Translations under genes and position numbers: made by a program
Assembly (NCBI GenBank): GCA_038236965.1
Contig: JBBRZF010000109.1
Coordinates: 1-12,013, forward strand
Origin: JBBRZF01 sp038236965
GTDB lineage: Bacteria; Acidobacteriota; Terriglobia; Terriglobales; Acidobacteriaceae
Direction: 5' to 3'
Length of the DNA: 12,013 nt
Notes under the pieces: generated by a model
Database searches by the model: none
Told to the model about the DNA's origin: nothing
The model's input: only the letters and a program-made list of their open reading frames with translations
In this document: positions 5,262 through 12,013 of the stretch, piece after piece
Layout: every line of letters starts with the position of its first letter
Position numbering within the stretch: the first letter of the stretch is position 1

Positions 5262-7775
5262 ATGAACTTGACTGCCAGCTCTCCTACATCCAGCCCTATT
5301 CCAAAAAGACGCTCCAGGTTGTTACTGGCGCTACGCATTTTTATCGTCACATTTGTATTGCTGCTGCTGATTGCGGGCGCGGGATACCTGTGGTTCCGCG
5401 CGGCTGCGAACGCGGCGCTGCCGCAGTTGGACGGCAACATCGATGTCGCGGGACTGAGCGCCCCGGTGAGCGTGATCCGCGACGCACAGGGAGTTCCGCA
5501 CATTCGCGCAACCAATCTCACGGACCTGGTGATGGCACAGGGCTACGTGACCGCGCAGGACCGGCTGTGGGAGATGGACACCATGCGTCGCTATGCGTCC
5601 GGCGAACTGGCTGCGGGACTGGGAGCGAGCTTCGTCGAACTCGACAAGGCACAGCGGACGTTAGGATTGCGCGAGGTGTCCGAACGCGCGGCGCAGAATA
5701 TGTCGCCCGAGCAGCGCGCCTTTTTCGAGGCCTACGCAAAGGGAGTGAACGCCTACATCGCCGACCACCAATATTCCTTGCCACTTGAGTTTCGAGTAGC
5801 GCGCTACTTTCCCCGTGCCTGGACAACGACCGACTCCTTCCTGGTCGGCGCGGCCATGGCCGAAGGTTTGAACCACTACACCTACGCTCACGAATTAGGG
5901 CGCGAGAAGGTTTTGGCGAAGTTGGGGCCGGAGCTGACTGCGGACCTTTATGTGAGCAGTTCCTTCCGCGACATCCCTCCGGGCGGCGACAGCAAAGAGA
6001 TCAAGGGAGAGGCCGACGCTCCTGCGCCAGCAGAGACGCGGCGAAGAGCTCCTGCCGGACGCGGGAAACGGCATCGCGCAAGTCTATCGGAGTCGCTATG
6101 GAATCTCGCAGATACTACCTTGTCGAAGCCCGGCCTGATTGCCGGGCCGGATGCGATTGCGAGCGCATTTCGCGACCCGGTGGCCGCGGGGTCGAACAAC
6201 TGGGTGATAAGCGGTGAACATACTGCGAGCGGAAAGCCTCTACTCTCGAACGACATGCACCTGCGTCACCAGATGCCTAACGTGTGGTACGAAGCGCAAC
6301 TGGAGAGCGGCGAGTTCGACGTCGCCGGGGTCACTCTGCCGGGAGTTCCCTTCGTCGTGGCCGGGCACAATCAGCGCATCGCGTGGGGATTCACCAACGT
6401 CGGGCCCGACGTGGAAGACATCTACATCGAGAACTTCAATGACAACGGCGAGTATCAGACGCCGCAAGGCTGGCGCGCTGCTGAAGTTCGGCACGAAACG
6501 ATTCGAGTGAAGAACGGTCGCGATATTGCACTCGATGTGACGGTGACCCGGCACGGGCCGTTGATCGCGCCGTTCGACAAGAACGACAAACGCCACCTGG
6601 CCTTGAAATGGGTCATCTACGATCCGAAGGCGCTGACGTTTCCATTCTTCGAAATCAATTCGGCCAAGAATTGGCAGGAGTTCCGCGCGGCATTTTCGAA
6701 GTTTGGCACTCCCGGACAGAACGTGGTTTACGCCGACGTCGATGGACACATCGGCTATCAAGCAACGGGAATGGTTCCGACACGCGCGTCGGGAGACGGC
6801 GCAGTGCCGGTGAGCGGTGCCGATGACACGCATGAGTGGACGGGATACATTCCGTTCGAACAGTTGCCAAGCGTGTACGATCCGCCCTCGGGCGTGATTG
6901 TAACGGCGAATGCGCGCATCACCCGCGACGGCTATCCACTGGAAATCGCTACCGAGTGGGCCGGTCCCTATCGCACGGAGCGCATCTACCGGGTACTGCG
7001 CCAGCCCAGAAAATTCACGGCTGCCGATATGCTTGCGTTGCAGAACGATGTGCTGTCGGAGATCGACCGCTATGTTGCCGAGAGGCTGGTGTACGCGGTT
7101 GAACATCAACCGAAAGCGAGCGCGCGCGCACACAAGGCGGCAGAACTGCTGCGGCAGTGGGATGGAAGATTGCTGGCCGATTCGGCCCCGGCGGCGATAG
7201 CGGCCGTGTCGCGACAGAAGCTGGCCAAGCTGATGTTGAAGCCGAAGCTGGGCGACAAGGCGACGGACTACGTCTGGTTCCGCCAACCGGTGTGGCTTGA
7301 GACGGCGCTCTTGTTCCAACAGCCTCGCTGGCTTCCTGCGCAATTCAAGAACTATGACGAACTGCTGACCGCGGCGCTGGAGGAGGCGGTTGAAGATTCG
7401 CACGCTCCGCGTGAGTTGTCTTCGTGGAAATATGGCGACACGTTCCCGGTGGAGAGCCGGCATGACTTGTTCGGCAAGATTCCCTTGCTACGGCGAATCG
7501 CCGGACCGGGCGTTCAGCCGCAATCAGGCGGCGGCCAGACAGTGAAGCAGGTGGGACGCGACTTCGGCCCTTCCGACAGAATGACCATCGACTTGTCCAA
7601 CTTGGACGCCTCCACGCTGAACATTGTGAATGGGCAATCGGGACACTTATTCAGCAAACACTTCAACGATCAATGGCAGGCCTGGTACACAGGAACAACC
7701 TTCCCGCTTCCCTTCTCGGCGGATGCGGTGCAAAAGTCGAAGGTTGACGAACTCATGTTGACCCCGGCGAAGTAG
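5262..7775 (+). CDS. Penicillin acylase family Ntn-hydrolase, membrane-anchored
   Basis: N-terminal-nucleophile amidohydrolase of the penicillin G acylase family (peptidase S45). Relatives cleave the acyl amide of beta-lactams, N-acyl-homoserine lactones or acyl-peptides; the substrate here cannot be read from sequence. The 837-residue protein starts at the ATG at 5262. It has a basic stretch KRRSR (15-19) and one membrane segment or uncleaved signal at about 24-45. The alpha-chain region follows (SVIRDAQGVPHIRA, then AQDRLWEMD). A low-complexity Arg/Ala-rich spacer lies around residues 250-280, and then GSNNWVISG, where Gly310-Ser311 is the expected self-cleavage site. Ser311 becomes the catalytic N-terminus of the beta chain. 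Beta-chain hallmarks are PLLSNDMHL, PGVPFVVAGHNQRIAWGFTN and D-V-E-D-I-Y. The candidate oxyanion Asn is Asn487 in GQNVVYAD. Size and order match full-length proenzymes. The 52 codons open upstream in frame are not family-like and overlap the fur promoter region. It lies divergent to fur and ends at a terminator shared with the convergent lipoprotein gene. Confidence 0.93.
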   Translation: MNLTASSPTSSPIPKRRSRLLLALRIFIVTFVLLLLIAGAGYLWFRAAANAALPQLDGNIDVAGLSAPVSVIRDAQGVPHIRATNLTDLVMAQGYVTAQDRLWEMDTMRRYASGELAAGLGASFVELDKAQRTLGLREVSERAAQNMSPEQRAFFEAYAKGVNAYIADHQYSLPLEFRVARYFPRAWTTTDSFLVGAAMAEGLNHYTYAHELGREKVLAKLGPELTADLYVSSSFRDIPPGGDSKEIKGEADAPAPAETRRRAPAGRGKRHRASLSESLWNLADTTLSKPGLIAGPDAIASAFRDPVAAGSNNWVISGEHTASGKPLLSNDMHLRHQMPNVWYEAQLESGEFDVAGVTLPGVPFVVAGHNQRIAWGFTNVGPDVEDIYIENFNDNGEYQTPQGWRAAEVRHETIRVKNGRDIALDVTVTRHGPLIAPFDKNDKRHLALKWVIYDPKALTFPFFEINSAKNWQEFRAAFSKFGTPGQNVVYADVDGHIGYQATGMVPTRASGDGAVPVSGADDTHEWTGYIPFEQLPSVYDPPSGVIVTANARITRDGYPLEIATEWAGPYRTERIYRVLRQPRKFTAADMLALQNDVLSEIDRYVAERLVYAVEHQPKASARAHKAAELLRQWDGRLLADSAPAAIAAVSRQKLAKLMLKPKLGDKATDYVWFRQPVWLETALLFQQPRWLPAQFKNYDELLTAALEEAVEDSHAPRELSSWKYGDTFPVESRHDLFGKIPLLRRIAGPGVQPQSGGGQTVKQVGRDFGPSDRMTIDLSNLDASTLNIVNGQSGHLFSKHFNDQWQAWYTGTTFPLPFSADAVQKSKVDELMLTPAK

Positions 7776-7793
7776 CGAAGGCGCGAGGCAAAC

Positions 7794-7823
7794 AAAAAGA
7801 GCGGCTCATGGCCGCCCTTTTTT
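7794..7823. terminator. Bidirectional rho-independent terminator between acylase and lipoprotein genes
   Basis: Stem gcggc (7801-7805) with gccgc (7811-7815), loop tcatg. A run of A (7794-7798) lies on the left and six T (7818-7823) on the right. After one A-C mismatch the A and T tracts can also pair, lengthening the stem. Read rightward it ends the acylase transcript 25 nt after its stop. Read leftward it ends the lipoprotein transcript about 16 nt after its stop. Confidence 0.85.
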
Positions 7824-7838
7824 CTTGCTGAATGGGAA

Positions 7839-9038
7839 TTAGTTACTGCCGGCAACCGCCGCATACGCAGAGCCAACGATATCAATCTGTAATGGAGTGA
7901 GGTCGCTGGTGGCAATACCGTAAATGCGTAACTCGCCGCCTTCAATCACATACATCACGTCGCGGTGCGGGACAGTAATGATGGAAGTGACGAGGCCACG
8001 CGTGAGGCCAACGGGTTGAGTATCAATCTTCACGTTCCCGCTGCTGGGGTCGTAAATGGAGAGACAGCCGAGGCTTCCGCAGTTCTGTGCGCCCACCCAG
8101 AGCTTGGCTCCGTCGGACTTGATGGTCGTGTGCGTTCCGGGGCCAATGGCAACGGAAGGCGTGGCGGTCATGGCGCCGATATCAACCTTCTGAATGATGC
8201 CGCCGGCGCCATTGGGCGAACCGGTGACCCAGAGGGTTGTGTCTTGCAGCGTGGCAACTCTCGCAGCATCCACATTGACGGAACGGGTTGCGCCGGTTGC
8301 GATGGTCCACTCCGTGACGCGCGCCTGGGTGCCGCCGCACTCAGGACCGCAGCTCAGGATGTAGGCCTTGGTATCGTCAGCCGAAAAGTAGGCAGCGACC
8401 GGACGCGAGAATGTTCCGAGTGGCACGTTCAACTTGGTTGGCGCGGGATTGGAGCCCGCGATGGCCGTAGTGGGATCGATTAGGTAAGCGTCGTCCGAAG
8501 TGTCGCTGAAGGCAAGCAACTTTGTGACCGCATGGTTCGCGGCCAGGTAGCGCACGTTGGGAATCGGTATCCAACTGGTGATGACGCGATTCGTGCGCAG
8601 GTCCAACACTTCTATAACGCCCGGAATGGTGTTGTCGATAAGAGCGTTGCGAACCGCGACATATCCGGTCTTTCCGTCGTTCGTGGAAAGAAAACTGTCC
8701 GTGAAGCCTCCTGTTGAAATGGAGGCGAGACGCTGCTCGGTCGGAGTGTCCACCACATCAATGGTGTTGTTCTTGGAATCGAATCCAAGCACGGTGCTCA
8801 GGTCTTGCGAGACGTACAGCAGGGTGGGAGACCCGCCCATTTGTATGGTAAAGGTGCTGCGTACATCTTTTTGGGCATCCACAATCTGCAGCAGTCCCGA
8901 GAAGGTATTGGTGACGAAGACTCTGTTGGACAGATTGCTGACTGTCGATTGCTTGTTGGAGGAGCTACTGCTCCCGCTACAAGAGGCGAACAGCAGGATC
9001 AACATGACCGCGCAAACAAGTAGGACCGCTCTCTTCAA
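7839..9038 (-). CDS. Lipoprotein with YVTN/YncE-like beta-propeller repeats
   Basis: I recognise a surface or periplasmic lipoprotein beta-propeller, but not a specific function. The TTG at 9038 is preceded by ggag (9047-9050, read on the minus strand) 8 nt away and gives 399 residues starting MKRAVLLVCAVMLILLFASC. That is a signal peptide with a lipobox whose lipidated residue would be Cys20, followed by a Gly/Ser linker (21-28). The longer open frame up to 9125 adds residues unlike a signal peptide and is rejected. The mature part has repeated beta-rich units typical of YncE-like seven-bladed propellers: RVFVTNTFSGLLQIVD, N-T-I-D-V-V-D-T, GVIEVLDLRTNRVITSW, and ELRIYGI near the C-terminus. 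Two Cys pairs (SCGPECGG and NCGSLGC) may form disulphides, in line with export. No catalytic motif is seen. Such proteins often bind partners or ligands in the cell envelope. It is monocistronic and convergent with the acylase gene. Confidence 0.85.
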   Translation of the reverse strand: MKRAVLLVCAVMLILLFASCSGSSSSSNKQSTVSNLSNRVFVTNTFSGLLQIVDAQKDVRSTFTIQMGGSPTLLYVSQDLSTVLGFDSKNNTIDVVDTPTEQRLASISTGGFTDSFLSTNDGKTGYVAVRNALIDNTIPGVIEVLDLRTNRVITSWIPIPNVRYLAANHAVTKLLAFSDTSDDAYLIDPTTAIAGSNPAPTKLNVPLGTFSRPVAAYFSADDTKAYILSCGPECGGTQARVTEWTIATGATRSVNVDAARVATLQDTTLWVTGSPNGAGGIIQKVDIGAMTATPSVAIGPGTHTTIKSDGAKLWVGAQNCGSLGCLSIYDPSSGNVKIDTQPVGLTRGLVTSIITVPHRDVMYVIEGGELRIYGIATSDLTPLQIDIVGSAYAAVAGSN

Positions 9039-9093
9039 GCGAAAGACTCCATTCCATACGAACGTGCTCAAATGTAGCTGCTGGAAACACTTG

Positions 9094-9099
9094 AGTATA
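9094..9099 (-). promoter_or_regulatory. -10 element candidate for the lipoprotein gene
   Basis: On the minus strand the hexamer is TATACT (5 of 6 consensus), which predicts a start near 9087 and a leader of about 50 nt. No clear -35 is found at 16-18 bp; the nearest, ttgtgc, is only 14 bp away. The box lies within an imperfect inverted repeat, cttg...caag (9090-9108), which might bind a regulator (speculative). Confidence 0.35.
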
Positions 9100-9241
9100 T
9101 CACCCAAGATGCTGCACAACCCCAATGGCGAGCACGGAGGACGAGCAAGGTCAACGTTCCGAGTTCGCGGCCCGCTCTGAAGTCGGGAGCTCGCGCGACG
9201 GTGGGATTTCGGAATGCGCGAATCTGAAGTATTCTGCTGAG

Positions 9242-11095
9242 ATGGCTAGCGATTTTCTTTCCCGGTTACGACATGGTCCCCTGCTATGTGACGGCGCGAT
9301 GGGTACCCTGCTTTACGACAAGGGAATCTTTATCAATCGGTGTTACGACGAACTCAACATCTCGCAGCCGGAGCTGATCCTGGGGATACACAAGGAATAC
9401 GTCAAGGCCGGCGCGGACATCATTGAAACGAATACGTTCGGCGCCAATGCGTTTCGACTGGCGCGACACGGATGCGGAGACAGCGTTGCCGACATCGCCC
9501 GCGCGGGCGTCCTCATTGCCCTGCAGGCGACCGCCGGAACGGATGTGCTGGTCGCCGGTTCCGTCGGCCCGCTCGGCGTGCGCATAGAGCCTCTAGGCAA
9601 GTTGGCGTTCTCTGAGGCGCGTGACGCCTTCCGCGAACAAATAGCGGCACTGGTGGAAGCGGGCGCCGACCTCCTCATATTGGAAACTTTTGGATACATG
9701 GAAGAATTGCACCAGGCAATGCTCGCAGCGCGCGATGTGGATGCGAAGATTCCCATCGTGGCGCAGGTCACGATCGACGAAGAAGGTAACTGCCTCGACG
9801 GTTCCCTGCCGGAAACCTATGGCTCGCGACTGGGCGAATGGGGCGCGGACGTTATCGGGTGCAACTGTTCGGTCGGTCCCGTCGCCATGCTTGACGCGCT
9901 GGAAACGCTCCGCACAGTGACCACGCTCCCGCTCTCCGCACAGCCCAATGCGGGTATGCCGAGGAGCGTTGAGGGTCGCAACATCTATTTGTGTTCGCCG
10001 GAATATATGGCCAGCTACGCGCGGAAATTCGTAGCGGCAGGCGTTCGACTGGTGGGCGGATGCTGCGGAACTGCCCCGGAACACATCAAGGCGATGAAGT
10101 CGGCGTTGCGCGTTGGCGAGGCGCGTACCAGCAGCTTTCACGTAGTCACCGAACCGGCAGCACATGCGCTGCAGCCGAAGCCGGTTGCCGAGCGTTCGCA
10201 ACTGGGCCGCAAACTCGCGTCGCAAGAGTTCGCCACGCTGGTCGAGGTGATGCCTCCGCGCGGGACGGATGTTTCCAAAGAACTGGAAGCGGCACGATAC
10301 CTGAAGTCCGTTGGCGTTGACTGCATCAATATCCCCGACAGTCCAAGAGCCTCGGCACGCATGAGCAACCAGGCGCTCTGCACGCTGGTGCAGCAGCAGG
10401 TGGGGATCGAAACGGTTTTGCACTATACCTGCCGCGACCGCAACGTGCTCAGCATTCAAAGCGACCTGCTGGGCGCAAGCGCCATAGGGATACAGAACTT
10501 GATCTGCATCACGGGTGATCCGCCTAAACTGGGGAACTATCCTGACGCGACTGCTGTCTTCGACGTGGATTCCATCGGACTGGTCAATATAGTGCGCAAC
10601 CTGAACTCCGGATTGGATATCGGTGGCAATCCCATCGGGACGGCAACGGCGTTCATGATCGGAGTGGGTGCAAATCCGGGTAGCCCTGATATCGAAGAGG
10701 AACTGGGGCGCTTCGAATACAAGGTGGAAGCGGGCGCCGATTATGCGGTCACGCAACCGGTCTTCGACGTGGGACTACTGGAAAGTTTCATGCGACGCAT
10801 CGAACAATTCAAGGTGCCCGTGCTAGCCGGAATATGGCCGCTCACCAGCCTGCGCAACGCGGAGTTCATGCGGAACGAACTGCGCGTCTCGGTGCCGGAT
10901 GCCATCATCGAACGGATGGGCCGGGCGGCCAATGCTGAAGCGGCACGCATGGAAGGCGTGGCCATCGCGCGCGAGATGTTGACGCAAGTCCGCGCCATCG
11001 TGCAGGGAGCGCAATTGAGCGCACCTTTTGGACGATACACAGCGGCCGTGGATGTGCTGGAAGTGCTGGGGAACAGCAGGAGCGCCGGTCTCTGA
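9242..11095 (+). CDS. Bifunctional homocysteine S-methyltransferase / 5,10-methylenetetrahydrofolate reductase
   Basis: Fused cytoplasmic enzyme of one-carbon and methionine metabolism. The N-terminal domain (about residues 1-295, Pfam Met-synthase/BHMT type) transfers a methyl group to homocysteine. The C-terminal domain (about 320-600, MTHFR type, FAD) reduces methylene-THF to methyl-THF. From the ATG at 9242 it has 617 residues, matching Bacillus YitJ-type fusions (~612). An ATG at 9125 would add 39 residues unlike the family. Seen: LCDGAMGTLLYDKG near the N-terminus, and zinc-ligand cysteines Cys209 (GCNCSVGP) and Cys274-Cys275 (GGCCGT), spaced as in the homocysteine domain of MetH. In the MTHFR part, Glu335 in VEVMPPRG, Asp426 in ITGDPP and Gln505 in VTQPVFD correspond to the catalytic Glu, Asp and Gln of E. 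coli MetF. The methyl donor (methyl-THF via a separate cobalamin module, or SAM/S-methylmethionine) is not determined. The gene stands alone. No SAM riboswitch is apparent upstream, and no good ribosome binding site precedes the ATG (only a distant gaag). Confidence 0.93.
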   Translation: MASDFLSRLRHGPLLCDGAMGTLLYDKGIFINRCYDELNISQPELILGIHKEYVKAGADIIETNTFGANAFRLARHGCGDSVADIARAGVLIALQATAGTDVLVAGSVGPLGVRIEPLGKLAFSEARDAFREQIAALVEAGADLLILETFGYMEELHQAMLAARDVDAKIPIVAQVTIDEEGNCLDGSLPETYGSRLGEWGADVIGCNCSVGPVAMLDALETLRTVTTLPLSAQPNAGMPRSVEGRNIYLCSPEYMASYARKFVAAGVRLVGGCCGTAPEHIKAMKSALRVGEARTSSFHVVTEPAAHALQPKPVAERSQLGRKLASQEFATLVEVMPPRGTDVSKELEAARYLKSVGVDCINIPDSPRASARMSNQALCTLVQQQVGIETVLHYTCRDRNVLSIQSDLLGASAIGIQNLICITGDPPKLGNYPDATAVFDVDSIGLVNIVRNLNSGLDIGGNPIGTATAFMIGVGANPGSPDIEEELGRFEYKVEAGADYAVTQPVFDVGLLESFMRRIEQFKVPVLAGIWPLTSLRNAEFMRNELRVSVPDAIIERMGRAANAEAARMEGVAIAREMLTQVRAIVQGAQLSAPFGRYTAAVDVLEVLGNSRSAGL

Positions 11096-11147
11096 ATCAT
11101 TGCTTGAATCGCCCCAAGTCCCTTGCTCCGCTACTCTGAAATTGGAC

Positions 11148-11153
11148 TACAAT
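11148..11153 (+). promoter_or_regulatory. -10 element candidate for xseB
   Basis: TACAAT lies 22 bp before the TTG start of xseB, so a transcript would begin near 11160, just before the aggagagg ribosome binding site (11164-11171). A poor -35 (ttgctc, 11123-11128) is 19 bp upstream. The direct repeat gccccaag (around 11111 and 11155) brackets the element. It suggests xseB can be expressed independently of the upstream methyltransferase gene. Confidence 0.35.
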
Positions 11154-11175
11154 TGCCCCAAGCAGGAGAGGACCT

Positions 11176-11409
11176 TTGCCAAAGTTCGAAGAATGTTTGC
11201 AGCGGCTTGAAACCATTGTGACCCAGTTGGAGAAGGGCGAAGTACCGCTCGAGCAGGCACTGAAGTTGTTTGAAGAAGGAATGCAGCTCTCAAGCAACTG
11301 CCGCAAGGAACTTGAAGAAGCGGAAGGCAAAGTGGAGATCCTGCTGAAGCAGAACGGGAAATTACAGCCTGAGCCGTTCGAGCCAACCACCGAACGAGCA
11401 AAGGGCTAA
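11176..11409 (+). CDS. xseB: Exodeoxyribonuclease VII small subunit
   Basis: Small subunit of exonuclease VII, which with XseA degrades single-stranded DNA in both directions during repair and recombination. The 77-residue product matches the family (E. coli XseB is ~80). The diagnostic pattern is present: FEECLQRLETIVTQLEKG near the N-terminus, then LEQALKLFEEGMQL, forming the two-helix coiled-coil hairpin, and a Glu-rich third region ending LLKQNG. The start is TTG at 11176, supported by aggagagg at 11164-11171; no ATG is available in frame. The large-subunit gene xseA and the prenyl-transferase/dxs genes that often neighbour xseB are not within the window. It ends 6 bp from the stop of the convergent M61-type gene, with no terminator between them. 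Confidence 0.95.
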   Translation: MPKFEECLQRLETIVTQLEKGEVPLEQALKLFEEGMQLSSNCRKELEEAEGKVEILLKQNGKLQPEPFEPTTERAKG

Positions 11410-11415
11410 ATGGGT

Positions 11416-12013
11416 TTAGTGCTCGCTGCCAGGCGGGTGCGACCGCATTTCCGACCGCACTCCGCAAGAGGAGTGCGCTCCGTTTCGGAGGCTGATATGC
11501 ATGCATTCAACGTGGTTATCGCAGTCGCTGACTGTGTCAAAGCCGAACATCTCGCTATCGCCTTGCATCCCCATTTCCGAGGAGTATTCGTCGCCAGAGA
11601 CGGTGACGAACTGCGCCGAAGTCTCGATGATAGCGTCGTTGATCGAGCGAATGCGGTCTCCGGTATGCAGCCCCGCCCGTCCCCAGACGCTCTGGGGATT
11701 GCCGAAGAGGAGAGTGGGCGCGCCGCCGGCGCTGCGCCACGAGTACGCCCGGTGATCCGCGGCCACGCGATCCGAATCGTCGACCGCGGTATCCCACTTT
11801 ACCGAGACTCGCAGACCGGCAAAGGCGAGATACCGTTCGAACTCCAGTGGGTGAGGCTGTCGCACGTATCGCTCGAAGAACCGACGGGCCTCGGCGGGCG
11901 AGCCGCTCACTTCGGCGACCGCATGCTCGACATCGGTCGTCGTGAACCCGCGTGGTCCGGAGAAGCGATCAGAAAGCAGCCGCAGCACATCGGCGAGGGA
12001 CCGTCGGCTGCGA
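11416..12013 (-). CDS. M61-type (glycyl) aminopeptidase C-terminal part with atypical tail; 5' end beyond the window
   Basis: The frame is open on the minus strand from the right edge to TAA at 11418-11416, giving 198 codons of the C-terminus. RRSLADVLRLLSDRF, then RGFTTTDVEHAVAEVSG and FFERYVRQPHPLEFERYLAFAGL, are characteristic of the helical domain after the HExxH catalytic domain of M61 glycyl aminopeptidases, which are usually exported. Next comes a PDZ-like core, GNPQSVWGRAGLHTGDRIRS followed by INDAII. After ETSAQF (codon ending about 11600) the similarity I expect, the rest of the PDZ domain, is lost. The last ~60 residues are Asp/Glu/Cys-rich and then translate hairpin DNA (11456-11490). 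No other frame of this segment restores the family sequence. The gene may be C-terminally rearranged or a pseudogene; the catalytic residues lie outside the window. It is convergent with xseB. Confidence 0.7.
   Translation of the reverse strand, partial: RSRRSLADVLRLLSDRFSGPRGFTTTDVEHAVAEVSGSPAEARRFFERYVRQPHPLEFERYLAFAGLRVSVKWDTAVDDSDRVAADHRAYSWRSAGGAPTLLFGNPQSVWGRAGLHTGDRIRSINDAIIETSAQFVTVSGDEYSSEMGMQGDSEMFGFDTVSDCDNHVECMHISLRNGAHSSCGVRSEMRSHPPGSEH
11456..11490. repeat. Pair of adjacent hairpins at the 3' end of the M61-type gene
   Basis: An 8-bp perfect stem, cgcactcc (11456-11463) with ggagtgcg (11470-11477), loop gcaaga, is immediately followed by ctccg (11478-11482) ttt cggag (11486-11490). 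The words gaccgca/ggagtgc also recur around 11441-11460. This looks like a dispersed intergenic palindromic element that the M61-type reading frame runs through. It could also help terminate transcription from either side, though there is no T-tract. Confidence 0.5.

Noticed and set aside
6240..7463. 407-codon open frame on the minus strand opposite the acylase
   Set aside because: Same artefact: it mirrors the acylase codons and is Arg-rich with no recognisable domain or ribosome binding site.
9039..9241. SAM riboswitch or T-box upstream of the methionine-pathway gene
   Set aside because: I could not find the conserved helices, k-turn or a terminator hairpin in this gap; a covariance-model scan would settle it.
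9593..10756. 387-codon open frame on the minus strand opposite the methyltransferase-MTHFR gene
   Set aside because: The sense strand encodes a full-length, motif-complete enzyme; the antisense product shows no family features.
11495..12013. Long plus-strand open frame opposite the M61-type gene
   Set aside because: It is open to the right edge but lacks a ribosome binding site, and the minus strand over 11610-12013 has clear M61 helical and PDZ-like sequence. Over 11495-11600 neither strand is convincing.

Overview
The window is ordinary bacterial chromosome at about 58-60% G+C, with housekeeping genes on both strands and short intergenic gaps. An Acidobacteriota (Terriglobia / Koribacter-like) source is my best inference. 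It rests on three things: the dispersed intergenic repeat with the core 'cgaccgaagcgaagcg...ggagagaccc', the DUF4190/prepilin-like remnant, and the fused homocysteine methyltransferase-MTHFR. No marker gene settles the taxonomy.

Layout, left to right. (1) 1-2395: the 3' end of enolase (eno) and a complete cofactor-independent phosphoglycerate mutase (gpmI), both +. These catalyse consecutive steps of lower glycolysis and are separated by a 130-bp gap holding an inverted-repeat element. (2) 2396-3001: a second, nested repeat element (8-bp tandem repeat inside 24-bp inverted repeats), then an exported FKBP-type peptidyl-prolyl isomerase with a GTG start. (3) 3002-3851: a strong hairpin, about 250 bp with no gene, a tRNA-Gly(CCC) with encoded CCA, and 20 nt later a YfcE/MJ0936-type phosphodiesterase. 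(4) 3852-4559: a small degenerate-looking ORF that joins a DUF4190-like membrane segment to the tail of a prepilin-like protein. (5) 4560-7775: a Fur-family regulator (-) divergent from a large membrane-anchored penicillin-acylase-family Ntn hydrolase (+). (6) 7794-9038: a bidirectional terminator shared with a convergent lipoprotein beta-propeller (-). (7) 9242-11409: bifunctional homocysteine S-methyltransferase / methylenetetrahydrofolate reductase and xseB (exonuclease VII small subunit), both +. (8) 11416-12013: the C-terminal part of an M61-type (glycyl) aminopeptidase on the - strand, running off the right edge, with an abnormal C-terminal tail.

How the genes relate. Only eno-gpmI form an obvious pathway pair. 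The rest are single transcription units with their own promoters or terminators. Start codons are varied: GTG for the FKBP, TTG for the lipoprotein and xseB.

I see no phage, insertion sequence, CRISPR array, toxin-antitoxin pair or defence system. The most unusual material is intergenic: two different inverted-repeat elements in consecutive gaps, the prepilin remnant, and the non-family tail of the M61 gene ending in hairpin DNA. I do not think the window contains a new multi-gene system.
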